Assembly: GCA_016933575.1 (NCBI GenBank)
Contig: JAFGAR010000064.1
Location: 62,001-126,000 of the forward strand
Direction of reading: 5' to 3'
DNA from: Candidatus Thorarchaeota archaeon
GTDB lineage: Archaea > Asgardarchaeota > Thorarchaeia > Thorarchaeales > Thorarchaeaceae
Length of the DNA stretch: 64,000 nt
Part shown: positions 44,636 through 53,621 of the stretch, piece after piece
How positions within the stretch are numbered: position 1 is the first letter of the stretch
How the letters are laid out: each line of letters begins with the position of its first letter
The notes under the pieces: generated by a model
Told to the model about the DNA's origin: nothing
The model's database searches: none
Seen by the model: only the letters and a program-made list of their open reading frames with translations
Made by a program: the position numbers and the translations under genes

Positions 44636-45187
44636 ATAGAGCGTAGATCCAATTAGAATTACTAGTATACTCAGAAATCCAATCATCAATAGTATTGGAA
44701 TATAATCATATGAGTCACTAACACTCCCTGTGAGTTTCATCATGTATATAGAATCGTTATAAAAGATTAGATACCATCTCCCCTCAGTCGGTATTCGAAA
44801 TGACCATTGCAATTCCGATACATCCAGTCTTGAATAGGCTGCAGAGAATTCTTGATCTTCCTGAAACAGAAAGTAGTTCGATTCATTCATGATGTAGAAA
44901 TGAATATCTTCCTGAGTCCAGTCATCGTATTTCTGTTCATCGCCTGGATACAGACTTCCATCACTTGATACTTGAAATTGACCTGAAACAATATCTCCCT
45001 CGTGACAATTAATAGGAATCATCTCCCATGAAAAAGCATCGATTATGAGTTCATACTCGCTCTGCAATTGATTTGTGTATGAAATGGTATGACTTGTCGA
45101 ACATCCAGTAGGAATGATTGTTAATAGTATGATTAGAATCAAACATTCATACTGCTTGATCTCTTGTCTATTGTGAAAGGTCATCAT
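44603..45187 (-). CDS. GOLD/p24-like membrane protein with lipobox-like signal
   Basis: A 194-residue protein. The N-terminal hydrophobic stretch ends in PTGCS, which could serve as a lipid-attachment cysteine. The outer domain (about 45-155) has the pattern of GOLD/emp24-type beta sandwiches seen in archaea: EGDIVSGQFQVSSDG, IHFYIMNESNY, and FRIPTEGRWYLIFYND. A single helix (about 163-184) and a short basic tail (KKWRQKAIA) follow, the p24 layout of outer GOLD domain, helix and short cytoplasmic tail. Homology is judged by eye only. It has no partner genes in its orientation. Confidence 0.5.
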   Translation of the reverse strand: MMTFHNRQEIKQYECLILIILLTIIPTGCSTSHTISYTNQLQSEYELIIDAFSWEMIPINCHEGDIVSGQFQVSSDGSLYPGDEQKYDDWTQEDIHFYIMNESNYFLFQEDQEFSAAYSRLDVSELQWSFRIPTEGRWYLIFYNDSIYMMKLTGSVSDSYDYIPILLMIGFLSILVILIGSTLYLKKWRQKAIA

Positions 45188-45392
45188 CTATACCAACTAG
45201 GTTTCAGTTGATAGTATCACGCATCGATTAGTGTTCTATTCTTTCAATAGACAAGTCGTTAATGTATATAAGGATGGTCTAAACATTCTCAACAGGAACT
45301 GCTGAAGCTCTCTTCTGTTCATTCCATAGGGAAGGTCTTTTATCTCTCACCTTCAAAGCTATACATGCAAATCGAAATGATAGGTGGAAATA

Positions 45393-46577
45393 ATGCATCG
45401 AGAGCTTGCCAAAGGCGTCTATTACATTGGTGTTGATGATCACCACACTGAGTTATTTGAGAATCTCTGGAAACTCCCTTACGGAGTATCATACAATAGC
45501 TATCTGATCGTTGATGAAAAAATAGCTCTGATTGAGACCGTCAAAAGTCCTTGGGCTGATGAATGGCTTGATAATATTCGCGAGATTGTGGATCCCTCAA
45601 AGATTGATTATATCATTCTGAATCATATGGAGCCTGATCATACAAGTGCTCTTCCAGACATTGCCAAGTTAGCTCCCAATGCAACGCTTGTATATACGCC
45701 AAGAGCCTCTGATATGAGAAAATCATTCTATGATGTTGATCTCAAAGAGAAGACAGCAGAAGATCTCGAAGAAATCTCACTCGGAACAAAGACACTCAAG
45801 TTTGTTCATGTTCCCTTTGTCCATTGGCCTGAGACCATGGCTACCTGGCTTGCTGAGGATGGAATCTTATTCAGCTGTGATGCCTTTGGGGCCTTTGGTG
45901 CTTTGAATGGCAAGCACTTTGATGATGAAGCAAATCTGGAATTAGTGGAGAAAGAGAGTCGGAGGTATGTTTCAGCTATCATCACTTCCTATTTTAAATT
46001 CGTTCAAAATGCTATCAAGAAAGTGAAGGAACTTGGAATCAACATTAAGATAATAGCTCCAAGTCATGGTATCATCTATAGAACTAATCCGATGTGGGTA
46101 GTTAACAAATATGATGAATGGAGCAGTCCTGAACTTGAAATGAATTGTACAATAGTGTATGGCACTATGTATGGATACACTCATCGTCTCGCTATGAAGC
46201 TTAAGAAGGAATTACTCGATTTAGGAGTGGATGTAACAGTTCACAATGTTTCGTATAGTGAGATGAGTAAGGTCATTACAGACACGGTTCGAACAGGAGT
46301 CATAGTGATTGGTTCACCGACTTATGATGCATTTCCATTTCCAAAGATTTGGGCTTATGTCAACGAGCTGCAGGGTAAACGATTTGCGCCTCGTCCGGTA
46401 GGTCTCTTCGGAACATTCGGATGGGGCGGCGGTGGCGTCAAGAAGCTCCAGAGGATGATTGAAGAGATGAAATGTGAAATTCTTGAACCCGTGATCCAAG
46501 TAAGAGGAATGCCCTCAGAGGAAGAGAACGAATCCATCAAGCAACTTGCAAAGGCAATTGCGCAAAAGTTACACTGA
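45393..46577 (+). CDS. Flavodiiron protein (FprA family)
   Basis: About 394 residues. The N-terminal metallo-beta-lactamase-like domain holds the di-iron ligands: NHMEPDHTS (His, Glu, Asp, His), a later histidine in VPFVHWPETM, the aspartate in SCDAFGAF and the histidine in PSHGIIY. The C-terminal flavodoxin domain (about 250-394) has TMYGYTHRLA and GSPTYDAFPFP for FMN. The protein reduces O2 to water or NO to N2O in anaerobes. The ATG at 45393 lies 5 bases after AGGTGG. The rubrerythrin gene follows 143 bases later, which makes an oxygen-defence pair. Confidence 0.92.
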   Translation: MHRELAKGVYYIGVDDHHTELFENLWKLPYGVSYNSYLIVDEKIALIETVKSPWADEWLDNIREIVDPSKIDYIILNHMEPDHTSALPDIAKLAPNATLVYTPRASDMRKSFYDVDLKEKTAEDLEEISLGTKTLKFVHVPFVHWPETMATWLAEDGILFSCDAFGAFGALNGKHFDDEANLELVEKESRRYVSAIITSYFKFVQNAIKKVKELGINIKIIAPSHGIIYRTNPMWVVNKYDEWSSPELEMNCTIVYGTMYGYTHRLAMKLKKELLDLGVDVTVHNVSYSEMSKVITDTVRTGVIVIGSPTYDAFPFPKIWAYVNELQGKRFAPRPVGLFGTFGWGGGGVKKLQRMIEEMKCEILEPVIQVRGMPSEEENESIKQLAKAIAQKLH

Positions 46578-46632
46578 TTTGGCTCAAAGTTGTAGGACCG
46601 GAATAGAGTTAGTCTTGTCTAAGAACACTCTT

Positions 46633-46644
46633 ATTAATATAAAA
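46633..46644 (+). promoter_or_regulatory. TATA-like box of the rubrerythrin gene
   Basis: ATTAATATAAAA stands about 77-88 bases before the rubrerythrin ATG. A short inverted repeat, TCGC/GCGA (about 46662-46673), lies near the expected transcript start and could be a regulator site. Confidence 0.4.
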
Positions 46645-46720
46645 CACTCCGTCTTCACACTATCGCAATAGCGAAAACGAATGCTGGACAATCAATTCCA
46701 GCGCGAGAGAGTTGAATACG

Positions 46721-47302
46721 ATGAAACTAAAGGGAACACAGACGGAGAAGAACCTATTGACATCTTTTGCAGGTGAATCTCAGGCAAGAAATCGATATCA
46801 GAGATATGCTAAGGCTGCAAAAGCAGAAGGTTACGAGTACATCGCAAAAGTGTTCGAGGAAACTGCCAATGAGGAATTCGAGCATGCATCAAGATTCTTC
46901 AAATTCATGGATGCAGGTGAATGTACACCTGAGATTAAAGTCGAATGGAGTTTCCCAACTGGTCATATCGGAACTACTGAAGAAAATCTACGTGCAGCTG
47001 CTGCTGGCGAAAAATTCGAGTTTTCAGAAATGTATCCTGGATATGCTGACATTGCTGAAAAGGAAGGATTCAGCAAGATTGCAAATGCATGGAGAATGAT
47101 TGCACACGCAGAGACTTGGCATCATGAGAGATACTTGGAGCTTGCAGAACGAATTGCTGATGGATCCATTCTCAAGAAGAAAGAGAAGATCAAATGGCGT
47201 TGTTCTAATTGCGGGTATATTCATGAAGGTGACCATCCTCCCGAGAAATGTCCCGCATGCGATCACCCAAAGGGATACTTCTACCCTCATGTATTCCAGT
47301 AA
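46721..47302 (+). CDS. rbr: Rubrerythrin
   Basis: About 193 residues. A four-helix ferritin-like domain carries the di-iron ligands in FAGESQARNRY, ANEEFEHA and AHAETWHHERYLE. A C-terminal rubredoxin domain has CSNCGYIHEG and CPACDHP for one iron. It reduces hydrogen peroxide with electrons from rubredoxin-type carriers. I use the ATG at 46721 since the family begins near MKLKGTQTEKN; a TTG three codons earlier is open. A hairpin with T-rich tail follows the gene. Confidence 0.93.
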   Translation: MKLKGTQTEKNLLTSFAGESQARNRYQRYAKAAKAEGYEYIAKVFEETANEEFEHASRFFKFMDAGECTPEIKVEWSFPTGHIGTTEENLRAAAAGEKFEFSEMYPGYADIAEKEGFSKIANAWRMIAHAETWHHERYLELAERIADGSILKKKEKIKWRCSNCGYIHEGDHPPEKCPACDHPKGYFYPHVFQ

Positions 47303-47319
47303 TAATAAGATGTTATAGA

Positions 47320-47356
47320 GACCCTGTTCCTTATCGCAGGGTCATTCTTTTTCTTT
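47320..47356 (+). terminator. Hairpin terminator after rubrerythrin
   Basis: GACCCTG (47320-47326) pairs with CAGGGTC (47337-47343) around a ten-base loop, followed by a T-rich run with ten T among thirteen bases. Confidence 0.6.
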
Positions 47357-47487
47357 ATGTCAGGAACTATTGCGTTATTTGTGGAATCCTGTTCTTTTTT
47401 TTGGAAAATCTTTGCGTACACCCATAGCCAGTTATTAAGCAGTAATTGCAATACAATTGGTTTTAGTTTATTCCATGAACTAAAGCC

Positions 47488-47575
47488 TTATATCCCACAC
47501 CAAAGTTTCGGCCATTTGCTGTAGCAGCAGACTGGCCAATTTTGTGGCTCGTGTACCGCGGGTGGTTGTTCCACC
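47488..47575 (+). promoter_or_regulatory. Promoter and hairpin leader of the dppBCDF operon
   Basis: The TATA-like TTATATCC (47488-47495) is the same octamer as before the binding-protein gene. Next is a two-tier inverted repeat (GGCCA/TGGCC around GCTG/CAGC, 47510-47537), which overlaps the expected transcript start and so may be a DNA operator. A second hairpin, GGTGG-TTGTT-CCACC (47561-47575), ends exactly at the dppB ATG; its first arm is the only ribosome-binding-like sequence, so folding would hide it. Confidence 0.45.
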
Positions 47576-48601
47576 ATGAAACTGAGAGATTATATTATTC
47601 GGAGGCTCCTGTTAGCTATCCCAGTAGTAATCGGTGTCTTAGCTATAACCTTCGTTCTTTCTTATATTGTTGGTAATCCAATCACTCTTTATACCACAGA
47701 ACGAACAAGACCCGAGGCTCTAGCTGGTATCATAGCTGAACACGGGCTGGACAGACCTATCTACATCCAATTCTTCTACTATTTACGAGATTTAATACTA
47801 GGCGACTGGGGTTATTCTCGAACTGCGAGAATGGATGTGACAGAAGCAATTTCTTGGAAGCTTCCAGCAACCATTGAGCTTGCTCTTGTAGCAATGATCT
47901 TTGCTGTAATTGTTGGAATTCCTCTTGGAATTGTTTCCGCAACGAAAAAAGACAAAGCACCAGATCATATCACAAGAATAGTAGCACTAGCTGGTGTCAG
48001 TATGCCCATTTTCTGGTTCGCACTGATCCTCAAGTATCTCTTCTTTTATCAGTTCTTTACTTGGGGTCTACCCTATCTTCCAGAAGGTGGTCGGTATTCC
48101 TATGAGTACATACCATATACACCAATTACGAATTTCGTACTAGTCGATTCTATTATCACACTCAATCCTGTCTTACTCTTCGATGCAGCAATACATTTGA
48201 TATTACCGGGTTTTGCCCTAGGATATCTGACCTTGGCCATCATTACAAGAATGATGCGTTCAAGTATGCTGGAAGTGTTGAAGGAGGATTACATAACTCT
48301 GGCAAGATCCAAAGGTCTTCGTGAGCGAGTAGTTATCTATAAGCACGCACTTCGCAATGCAATGATTCCCACTGTAACAGTAATTGGTCTTGCATTCGGT
48401 GGTCTGATGACTGGAGCAGTTCTGACAGAGACTATCTTTAGCTGGCCTGGTCTTGGTAGATGGTCAACTCGTGCGATATTGACCTCAGATATACCAAGTA
48501 TCAATGCATTCACTCTACTGGTAGCATTCATCTTCGTGGGTGCCAACCTAATAGTGGACTTAATCTACGGGACATTGGATCCAAGGATTCGGTACGGATA
48601 G
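47576..48601 (+). CDS. Peptide-type ABC transporter permease, DppB-like
   Basis: A 341-residue inner-membrane permease with six helices. It has the DppB/OppB start RDYIIRRLLLAIPVVIGV, RPEALAGIIAEHGLDRPIYI and the cytoplasmic EAA loop with YITLARSKGLRERVVIYKHA, which contacts the ATPases. It is the first of four genes dppBCDF in tight order (gaps of 3-16 bases). An outer loop of about 60 residues (near 165-210) is usual for the subfamily. It probably serves the binding protein encoded at 36622-38484. Confidence 0.9.
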   Translation: MKLRDYIIRRLLLAIPVVIGVLAITFVLSYIVGNPITLYTTERTRPEALAGIIAEHGLDRPIYIQFFYYLRDLILGDWGYSRTARMDVTEAISWKLPATIELALVAMIFAVIVGIPLGIVSATKKDKAPDHITRIVALAGVSMPIFWFALILKYLFFYQFFTWGLPYLPEGGRYSYEYIPYTPITNFVLVDSIITLNPVLLFDAAIHLILPGFALGYLTLAIITRMMRSSMLEVLKEDYITLARSKGLRERVVIYKHALRNAMIPTVTVIGLAFGGLMTGAVLTETIFSWPGLGRWSTRAILTSDIPSINAFTLLVAFIFVGANLIVDLIYGTLDPRIRYG

Positions 48602-48615
48602 GAGGCTGAAAGAAA

Positions 48616-49911
48616 ATGACACAAACAGATACATGGAGTGCCGCAATTTCTGGTTCTATTGAGCAAGAGGAAACACCACAATCAATTAACGCGCTCTGTG
48701 TTGTACAGATTATTGTTGCTCTCATCGGAATGTTAACAGGAGTTCTTGCTTTTACGAATTCCTTCATTCTATATACTGCTGAATCTATCCCATTGGTTGG
48801 AGCTCTGGGATCCATGATGGTAACAGCACTACCAATGGTCATTATAGGCTTATTACTCATCCGAATTGGTCTAGATGCGCGAAAGCTGGAAACCTATGCA
48901 TTCTCATGGATTATCTATGGCAATGCAATAATGATACTTCTAACCTTCATGGCTGGAGGAGTCTTCCTCTACTCAGGGATAGCAAATGTCGCTGTTGTGG
49001 CGATGCTCTTTATCCCTCAGGTAAAAGAGTACTGGTGGGATCTTTTCAGGGAAGATATGGGCCCTCGAGCAAAAGAGACAAGGTACATGTTTTACCTAAT
49101 CCGAAGAAGTCCTCTAGTGATTGCTGGAATTGCTATTATCGTATTCTATGTCTTTCTAGCTTTAGCAGCTCCATGGATTACTCCTTATGGTCCAACTGAA
49201 CGCAACTGGTATGAAACACTACAACCTCCCAGTGCAACACATCTTTGGGGCACTGACCAGAATGGCGGTGATGTTTTCAGTATGGTAATTTGGGCTACGC
49301 AGATAGATCTTAAGATCGCAATTTCTGTTGTTGCTGTAGCACTTATCATGGGATCATTAGTCGGTGCAGCAGCTGGTTACTTTGGAGGCGCTGTTGACGA
49401 AGTCGTAATGAGAATTACCGACGTCTTCTTTGCCTTCCCGGGTCTTATCTTGGCTATGGCAATTGTAGCTGCACTTGGTCAGAGAAACCTTGACAACATC
49501 AGTATTGCTCTGATGTTAGTGTGGTGGCCAACCTATGCTCGACTTGTAAGAGGCCAAGTCCTTATCGAACGAGAGAAGCTTTACGTCGAAGCTGCACGAT
49601 CTGTTGGAGCTTCAGATGTGAGAATTCTAATATTCCACATTCTACCTAATACAATCCAACCAGTAATTGTACAAGCAACTCTGGATATGGGTGGTGTTCT
49701 GCTAACTGCAGCTGGTCTGAGCTTCATCGGATTCGGAGCCGAAGCCGGAACCGCGGAATGGGGCTGGATGATATCTCAGGGTCAGAACCACTTCATGAAC
49801 TACTGGGTGACATTCTTCCCTGGAATGGCAATTCTCATGTGCGCACTCTCATTCAATCTTGTTGGTGATGGAGTTCGTGACATTCTAGATCCCAAGCTGC
49901 GGAGGCGCTAG
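48616..49911 (+). CDS. Peptide-type ABC permease, DppC-like, with extra N-terminal membrane domain
   Basis: A 431-residue permease, more than 100 residues longer than usual DppC (about 290-300). Residues 1-150 hold four additional helices with no family I recognise. The DppC core starts near 160 (YLIRRSPLVIAGIAII) and has WGTDQNGGDVFSMVIW and the EAA loop YVEAARSVGASDVRILIFHI. The gene has a GGAGG upstream and is 14 bases after dppB. The extension could bind another membrane protein or shift the binding-protein dock (inference). Confidence 0.88.
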   Translation: MTQTDTWSAAISGSIEQEETPQSINALCVVQIIVALIGMLTGVLAFTNSFILYTAESIPLVGALGSMMVTALPMVIIGLLLIRIGLDARKLETYAFSWIIYGNAIMILLTFMAGGVFLYSGIANVAVVAMLFIPQVKEYWWDLFREDMGPRAKETRYMFYLIRRSPLVIAGIAIIVFYVFLALAAPWITPYGPTERNWYETLQPPSATHLWGTDQNGGDVFSMVIWATQIDLKIAISVVAVALIMGSLVGAAAGYFGGAVDEVVMRITDVFFAFPGLILAMAIVAALGQRNLDNISIALMLVWWPTYARLVRGQVLIEREKLYVEAARSVGASDVRILIFHILPNTIQPVIVQATLDMGGVLLTAAGLSFIGFGAEAGTAEWGWMISQGQNHFMNYWVTFFPGMAILMCALSFNLVGDGVRDILDPKLRRR

Positions 49912-49927
49912 ATTAGGAGTTGATATC

Positions 49928-51142
49928 ATGGCCATAGACGAAACTTCACAGAGTACAGAAAAATCTGAGACTGCTCTTCAACTAGATCCTACAATCGTAC
50001 TGGATGTTCGTGATCTTAAAACGAACTTCTATACATATGAAGGAGTTGTGAAGGCCTTGGATGGAGTTACAGTTCAACTACGAACTGGAGACACTCTTGC
50101 GTTAGTAGGTGAAACTGGGTGTGGCAAGAGTGTAACTGCAAAGTCAATCATGCGGCTCGTCGACTCCCCCGGAAGAATTGAAGCTGGACAGGTTATCTTT
50201 CAGGACATTGAACCTGATGGTGAACATGTCTTCAAGGATCTTCTGAAAGTCTCCGAAGCTGAGATGAGGGAGATTCGTGGTAATAAAATCTCTATTGTCT
50301 TTCAAGACCCTGCAACCTATCCGAATCCCGTATTCAAGATAGGTGACCAGATTGCTGAAGTCATTGCTCTTCATCAAGACCTATCTCTGGAGATTCTCCA
50401 GGACAAGATAGAGTCAATGGAGGAAGCGTTGAAACATGCTGATGGTCCTACTGCTGACGATATCTCAATCCGTCTTGAAGAACTCCGAGAGCAACTCAGC
50501 TCTCCTCCAAAACCAACAGACTCAGAAACAAAGAAAGCAGCCAAACGTAAGGCAATTGAGATGCTTAATCTCGTCCGAATGCCTTCTGCAGCTGAGATTG
50601 CCAACCAGTATCCTCATGAACTATCTGGTGGAATGCGCCAGAGAGCTCTGATTGCTATGTCGTTATCATGTAATCCACGGATTCTGATAGCCGATGAAGC
50701 AACGACAGCATTAGATGTAACAGTTCAAGCACAGGTGCTCAAGCTGCTTAATGAACTCAAATCAGAACTCGATGCATCTATCATCATCATTACTCATGAC
50801 CTTGGTGTTGTTGCTGAAACGTGCACTCAGGTGGCAGTAATGTACGCAGGTGTGGTTGTCGAATACACCAATACTGAGGAGTTGTTTTCTGATCCGATAC
50901 ATCCCTATACTTCAGGTCTTCTTGATGCAATTCCCAAGCTTACTGTGAAAGTGGAGAAACTGTCGCAGATTATGGGCACTGTACCTAATCTGATTAATCC
51001 ACCAACTGGATGCAGGTTCCATCCACGATGTGAGTTTGCTACAGAACAATGTAAGCAACAGAGACCTCCACGAGAGGAAATGAAACCTGGTCATTGGGTT
51101 GAATGTTGGCATCCTCAGGGTTCAATGCTACGGAGGAAATGA
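49928..51142 (+). CDS. Peptide-type ABC transporter ATPase, DppD-like
   Basis: A 404-residue ATPase. Walker A GETGCGKS, Q-loop FQDPATYPNP, signature LSGGMRQRALIA, Walker B and catalytic Glu in LIADEATTALD, and H-loop ITHDLG are all canonical. Between Q-loop and signature is a charged insertion of about 60 residues (near 150-210) with coiled-coil character (ESMEEALKHADG and IRLEELREQL). The C-terminal end has the four-Cys pattern CRFHPRCEFATEQC...CW seen in the oligopeptide ATPase family. It pairs with DppF as the heterodimeric motor. Confidence 0.9.
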   Translation: MAIDETSQSTEKSETALQLDPTIVLDVRDLKTNFYTYEGVVKALDGVTVQLRTGDTLALVGETGCGKSVTAKSIMRLVDSPGRIEAGQVIFQDIEPDGEHVFKDLLKVSEAEMREIRGNKISIVFQDPATYPNPVFKIGDQIAEVIALHQDLSLEILQDKIESMEEALKHADGPTADDISIRLEELREQLSSPPKPTDSETKKAAKRKAIEMLNLVRMPSAAEIANQYPHELSGGMRQRALIAMSLSCNPRILIADEATTALDVTVQAQVLKLLNELKSELDASIIIITHDLGVVAETCTQVAVMYAGVVVEYTNTEELFSDPIHPYTSGLLDAIPKLTVKVEKLSQIMGTVPNLINPPTGCRFHPRCEFATEQCKQQRPPREEMKPGHWVECWHPQGSMLRRK

Positions 51143-51145
51143 ATT

Positions 51146-52186
51146 ATGTCGTATGGAGTACACGGTGATAAACTAATAGAAGTCAAGAACCTGAAGAAAT
51201 TCTTTCCTCTAAGTGGTGGAGTGTTTAGAAAGGTTCTCGGTTATGTGAGAGCTGTTGACGATATCTCTTTTGATATCTTTAAGGGTGAAACACTTGGTCT
51301 TGTTGGCGAATCCGGTTGTGGAAAGACCACAGCTGGTAGAACAATTCTAAGGTTGATTCCTGCGACAGCGGGTGAGATTCTCTTTGAAGGAGAAGACATT
51401 GTTAAGATGAAGCGAGGAGATCTAAAAGATCTCCGACGTAACATGAGTATTGTCTTCCAAGATCCCATGGCATCTCTTGATCCTCGTTTGACTATCAAGA
51501 ATGCTGTTGGTGAACCTCTTCTTGTGAACGGAATTGCGCGTGGTCACAGACTGCGTAATATGGTACTCGAGCTTCTTGAGAAAGTTGGTCTGAATGAGGA
51601 TCACCTGAATAGATTCCCTCACGAGTTCTCAGGAGGTCAAAGACAAAGAATCTGCATAGCGCGAGCTCTTGCTTTGAGACCAAAATTCATTGTAATGGAT
51701 GAACCAACATCCAGCACTGATGTCTCAGTTCAAGCTCAGACATTGAATCTTATGAAGGACCTACAGAAGGAGTTCGACCTTACTTATCTCTTCATCAGCC
51801 ATAATCTCAGTGTAGTAAAACACATGTCTGATAGAGTGGCTGTGATGTATTTGGGTAAGATTGTCGAAATGACTCCCAAGGATATCTTCAAGCAAGCTAT
51901 GCATCCATACTCTGCTGCACTAGTATCAGCAGTTCCTGTTCCAGATCCATCTCTGAGAGGACGTGCCGAGGTTCTAGCAGGGGAAGTACCAAGTCCTATC
52001 AACCCACCAAGCGGTTGTCGATTCCATCCTCGATGTAGGTTTGCTACAGAACGATGTAGTGAAGAAATTCCAGAGCTTCGCGATATGGGTGATGGTCACC
52101 TTGTGGCATGTCACTATGCTGGAGAGCTAGATCTTGGACATATTGAGGAATTAATTCCTGAAAGTGGAACAACTGTTCAAGTGTAG
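51146..52186 (+). CDS. Peptide-type ABC transporter ATPase, DppF-like
   Basis: A 346-residue ATPase with Walker [14 protein letters not shown]-loop [10 protein letters not shown], signature [12 protein letters not shown], Walker [13 protein letters not shown] and H-loop ISHNLSVV. The D-loop is SSTD rather than the common SALD. The C-terminal Cys pattern [14 protein letters not shown] is present. It begins 3 bases after dppD and closes the operon. A bulged inverted repeat lies after the stop. Confidence 0.9.
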   Translation: MSYGVHGDKLIEVKNLKKFFPLSGGVFRKVLGYVRAVDDISFDIFKGETLGLVGESGCGKTTAGRTILRLIPATAGEILFEGEDIVKMKRGDLKDLRRNMSIVFQDPMASLDPRLTIKNAVGEPLLVNGIARGHRLRNMVLELLEKVGLNEDHLNRFPHEFSGGQRQRICIARALALRPKFIVMDEPTSSTDVSVQAQTLNLMKDLQKEFDLTYLFISHNLSVVKHMSDRVAVMYLGKIVEMTPKDIFKQAMHPYSAALVSAVPVPDPSLRGRAEVLAGEVPSPINPPSGCRFHPRCRFATERCSEEIPELRDMGDGHLVACHYAGELDLGHIEELIPESGTTVQV

Positions 52187-52204
52187 TAATAAAATGAAAG
52201 ATGT

Positions 52205-52240
52205 GAGCGTACCTTACGAATACCTGATAAGGACACGCTC
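52205..52240 (+). repeat. Bulged inverted repeat after dppF
   Basis: An outer stem GAGCGT/ACGCTC (52205-52210 with 52235-52240) encloses an inner stem CCTTA/TAAGG (52212-52216 with 52228-52232). No T run follows, so it is either a transcript end-stabiliser or an operator for the following small genes. Confidence 0.4.
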
Positions 52241-52269
52241 TCATCATGTATTTCGGAGGAAATGACAAG

Positions 52270-52485
52270 TTGTCTTTTGATGATGAACGAATTGAAGACG
52301 AGGAAATTCAGCAAGCAGTTGATTGGCGTCACTATGGCGATCATGATCAATCTACTTCACCGGATCTTGAGGGTAAGGATATACTAGCAATATTCATCGC
52401 ATCAATTCAAACAATTTTTCTCCCACTTGTCATCTTGGCTATCTTCATGTTTGTAATTGGAATTCTCTTTGGCACCTTTTTCTAG
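52270..52485 (+). CDS. Small acidic single-helix membrane protein
   Basis: About 71 residues: an acidic, soluble N-terminal half (SFDDERIEDEEIQ) and one C-terminal helix (about 40-68). A TTG at 52270 lies 9 bases after GGAGGA (52255-52260) and is preferred to an ATG at 52246 that stands before that site. No family is known. It is coupled to the next gene, 14 bases on. Confidence 0.55.
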   Translation: MSFDDERIEDEEIQQAVDWRHYGDHDQSTSPDLEGKDILAIFIASIQTIFLPLVILAIFMFVIGILFGTFF

Positions 52486-52499
52486 CGAGGTAGCGAAAC

Positions 52500-52838
52500 T
52501 TGCTTATCAAAGATATCGAACGTGGCTTACTCATAGCTACAGGTCTACTTATTTTGGATCTAGTTATTGGATTCATTATCAATATAATCAATCCACTCAT
52601 TCTTGCTTCTTCAACAGCAGGTGGGATAGCATTCCTCGAAGTTGGTATTGCCTTAATTGTAGGCGGCTGTTTAATGGCTAGACAACCCTTGGATAATAAG
52701 GATCGCTACACTGACAGTGGAGAAGATACACCTGCATGGAGAATGGCAAAACTCGGCAGAGTTATTCTAGTTACTGGAGCAATCCTCTTCCTATACACTG
52801 CAATAATTGCTCTTGCAGGACTCTACTCAATATTCTAG
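52500..52838 (+). CDS. Small four-helix membrane protein
   Basis: A 112-residue protein with about four helices (LLIATGLLILDLVIGFII, LEVGIALIVGGCLM, VILVTGAILFLYTAIIAL and others) and a short charged loop (NKDRYTDSGEDT). The TTG start at 52500 follows GAGGT (52487-52491) by 8 bases. It forms a pair with the acidic small protein upstream. No function can be given. It is convergent with the next gene, 8 bases apart. Confidence 0.6.
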   Translation: MLIKDIERGLLIATGLLILDLVIGFIINIINPLILASSTAGGIAFLEVGIALIVGGCLMARQPLDNKDRYTDSGEDTPAWRMAKLGRVILVTGAILFLYTAIIALAGLYSIF

Positions 52839-52846
52839 AGTGGAAT

Positions 52847-53614
52847 CTAGAGTTTCAATCCCTCTTCCTTCTTCCTTGTTTTCAGGAACAAATGCTTTAG
52901 AGTATATGCCCCTCCAATGAGGATAACTGGTCCGAGAACAAAGAAGACCATCAATGCAACAGGCATCGAAACAGTTGAGATTGGAACGAATAAGTATGTA
53001 TAGGCGAATCCTATGAACAATGTGAATGTATAAGCCAATACTGGAAATATCTCTTCTCCCCAAGGAGCAAGGCAAAGTGAAATGATTCCTATGATCATTA
53101 ATTTCTTTATCCATTTCTGGATTGATCTTTGAGATATTCTGGCATATGCTAGGTCTCCAATAGTTAGTGTTTCGCAATTTTGTTCCACTTGCCACTCGAA
53201 CAATTGATTTGAAACCTCTAACTCTCCTGGCCCTCGAATAACGAAGACTGATAGGATTAGGAGGACCAGAGACGTACCTATTAATTGGTAGCTCTGGAAG
53301 AGAATATAAACGAGGATAACAGGAATTAGCCCAAGAGCAACGCCTAGAATCAATGTTCCGGTCATTGTCCGATTCATCATGAAATTTCTGAATCCTTCAG
53401 ATGCCTTCAGATAGTCTCCATAGACGACATTCTTCATTATCCACCGATGTGACTCACAGTTCGTGTATTGCTTCTTACCAGAGGTGTCTGGTTCACCAAG
53501 ACGATTAACCAAGGGTATAATGAATTCATTGACTGAAACTGATTGTCTATACCAATAATAGGCTACTAACAAAGATAGAGCCCCAAGGAGGATAAGACCC
53601 ACTGTCATGAACAC
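52847..53614 (-). CDS. Membrane protein of unknown function
   Basis: A 255-residue protein with one N-terminal helix (about 3-20), a charged part with WIMKNVVYGDYLKASEGF, two central helices (about 92-135) and three to four C-terminal helices, ending in a basic stretch (KTRKKEEGLKL). No family is recognised. It begins 7 bases after the stop of the 275-residue protein gene, so the two form a leftward operon. Confidence 0.65.
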   Translation of the reverse strand: MFMTVGLILLGALSLLVAYYWYRQSVSVNEFIIPLVNRLGEPDTSGKKQYTNCESHRWIMKNVVYGDYLKASEGFRNFMMNRTMTGTLILGVALGLIPVILVYILFQSYQLIGTSLVLLILSVFVIRGPGELEVSNQLFEWQVEQNCETLTIGDLAYARISQRSIQKWIKKLMIIGIISLCLAPWGEEIFPVLAYTFTLFIGFAYTYLFVPISTVSMPVALMVFFVLGPVILIGGAYTLKHLFLKTRKKEEGLKL

Positions 53615-53621
53615 CTAGAGG

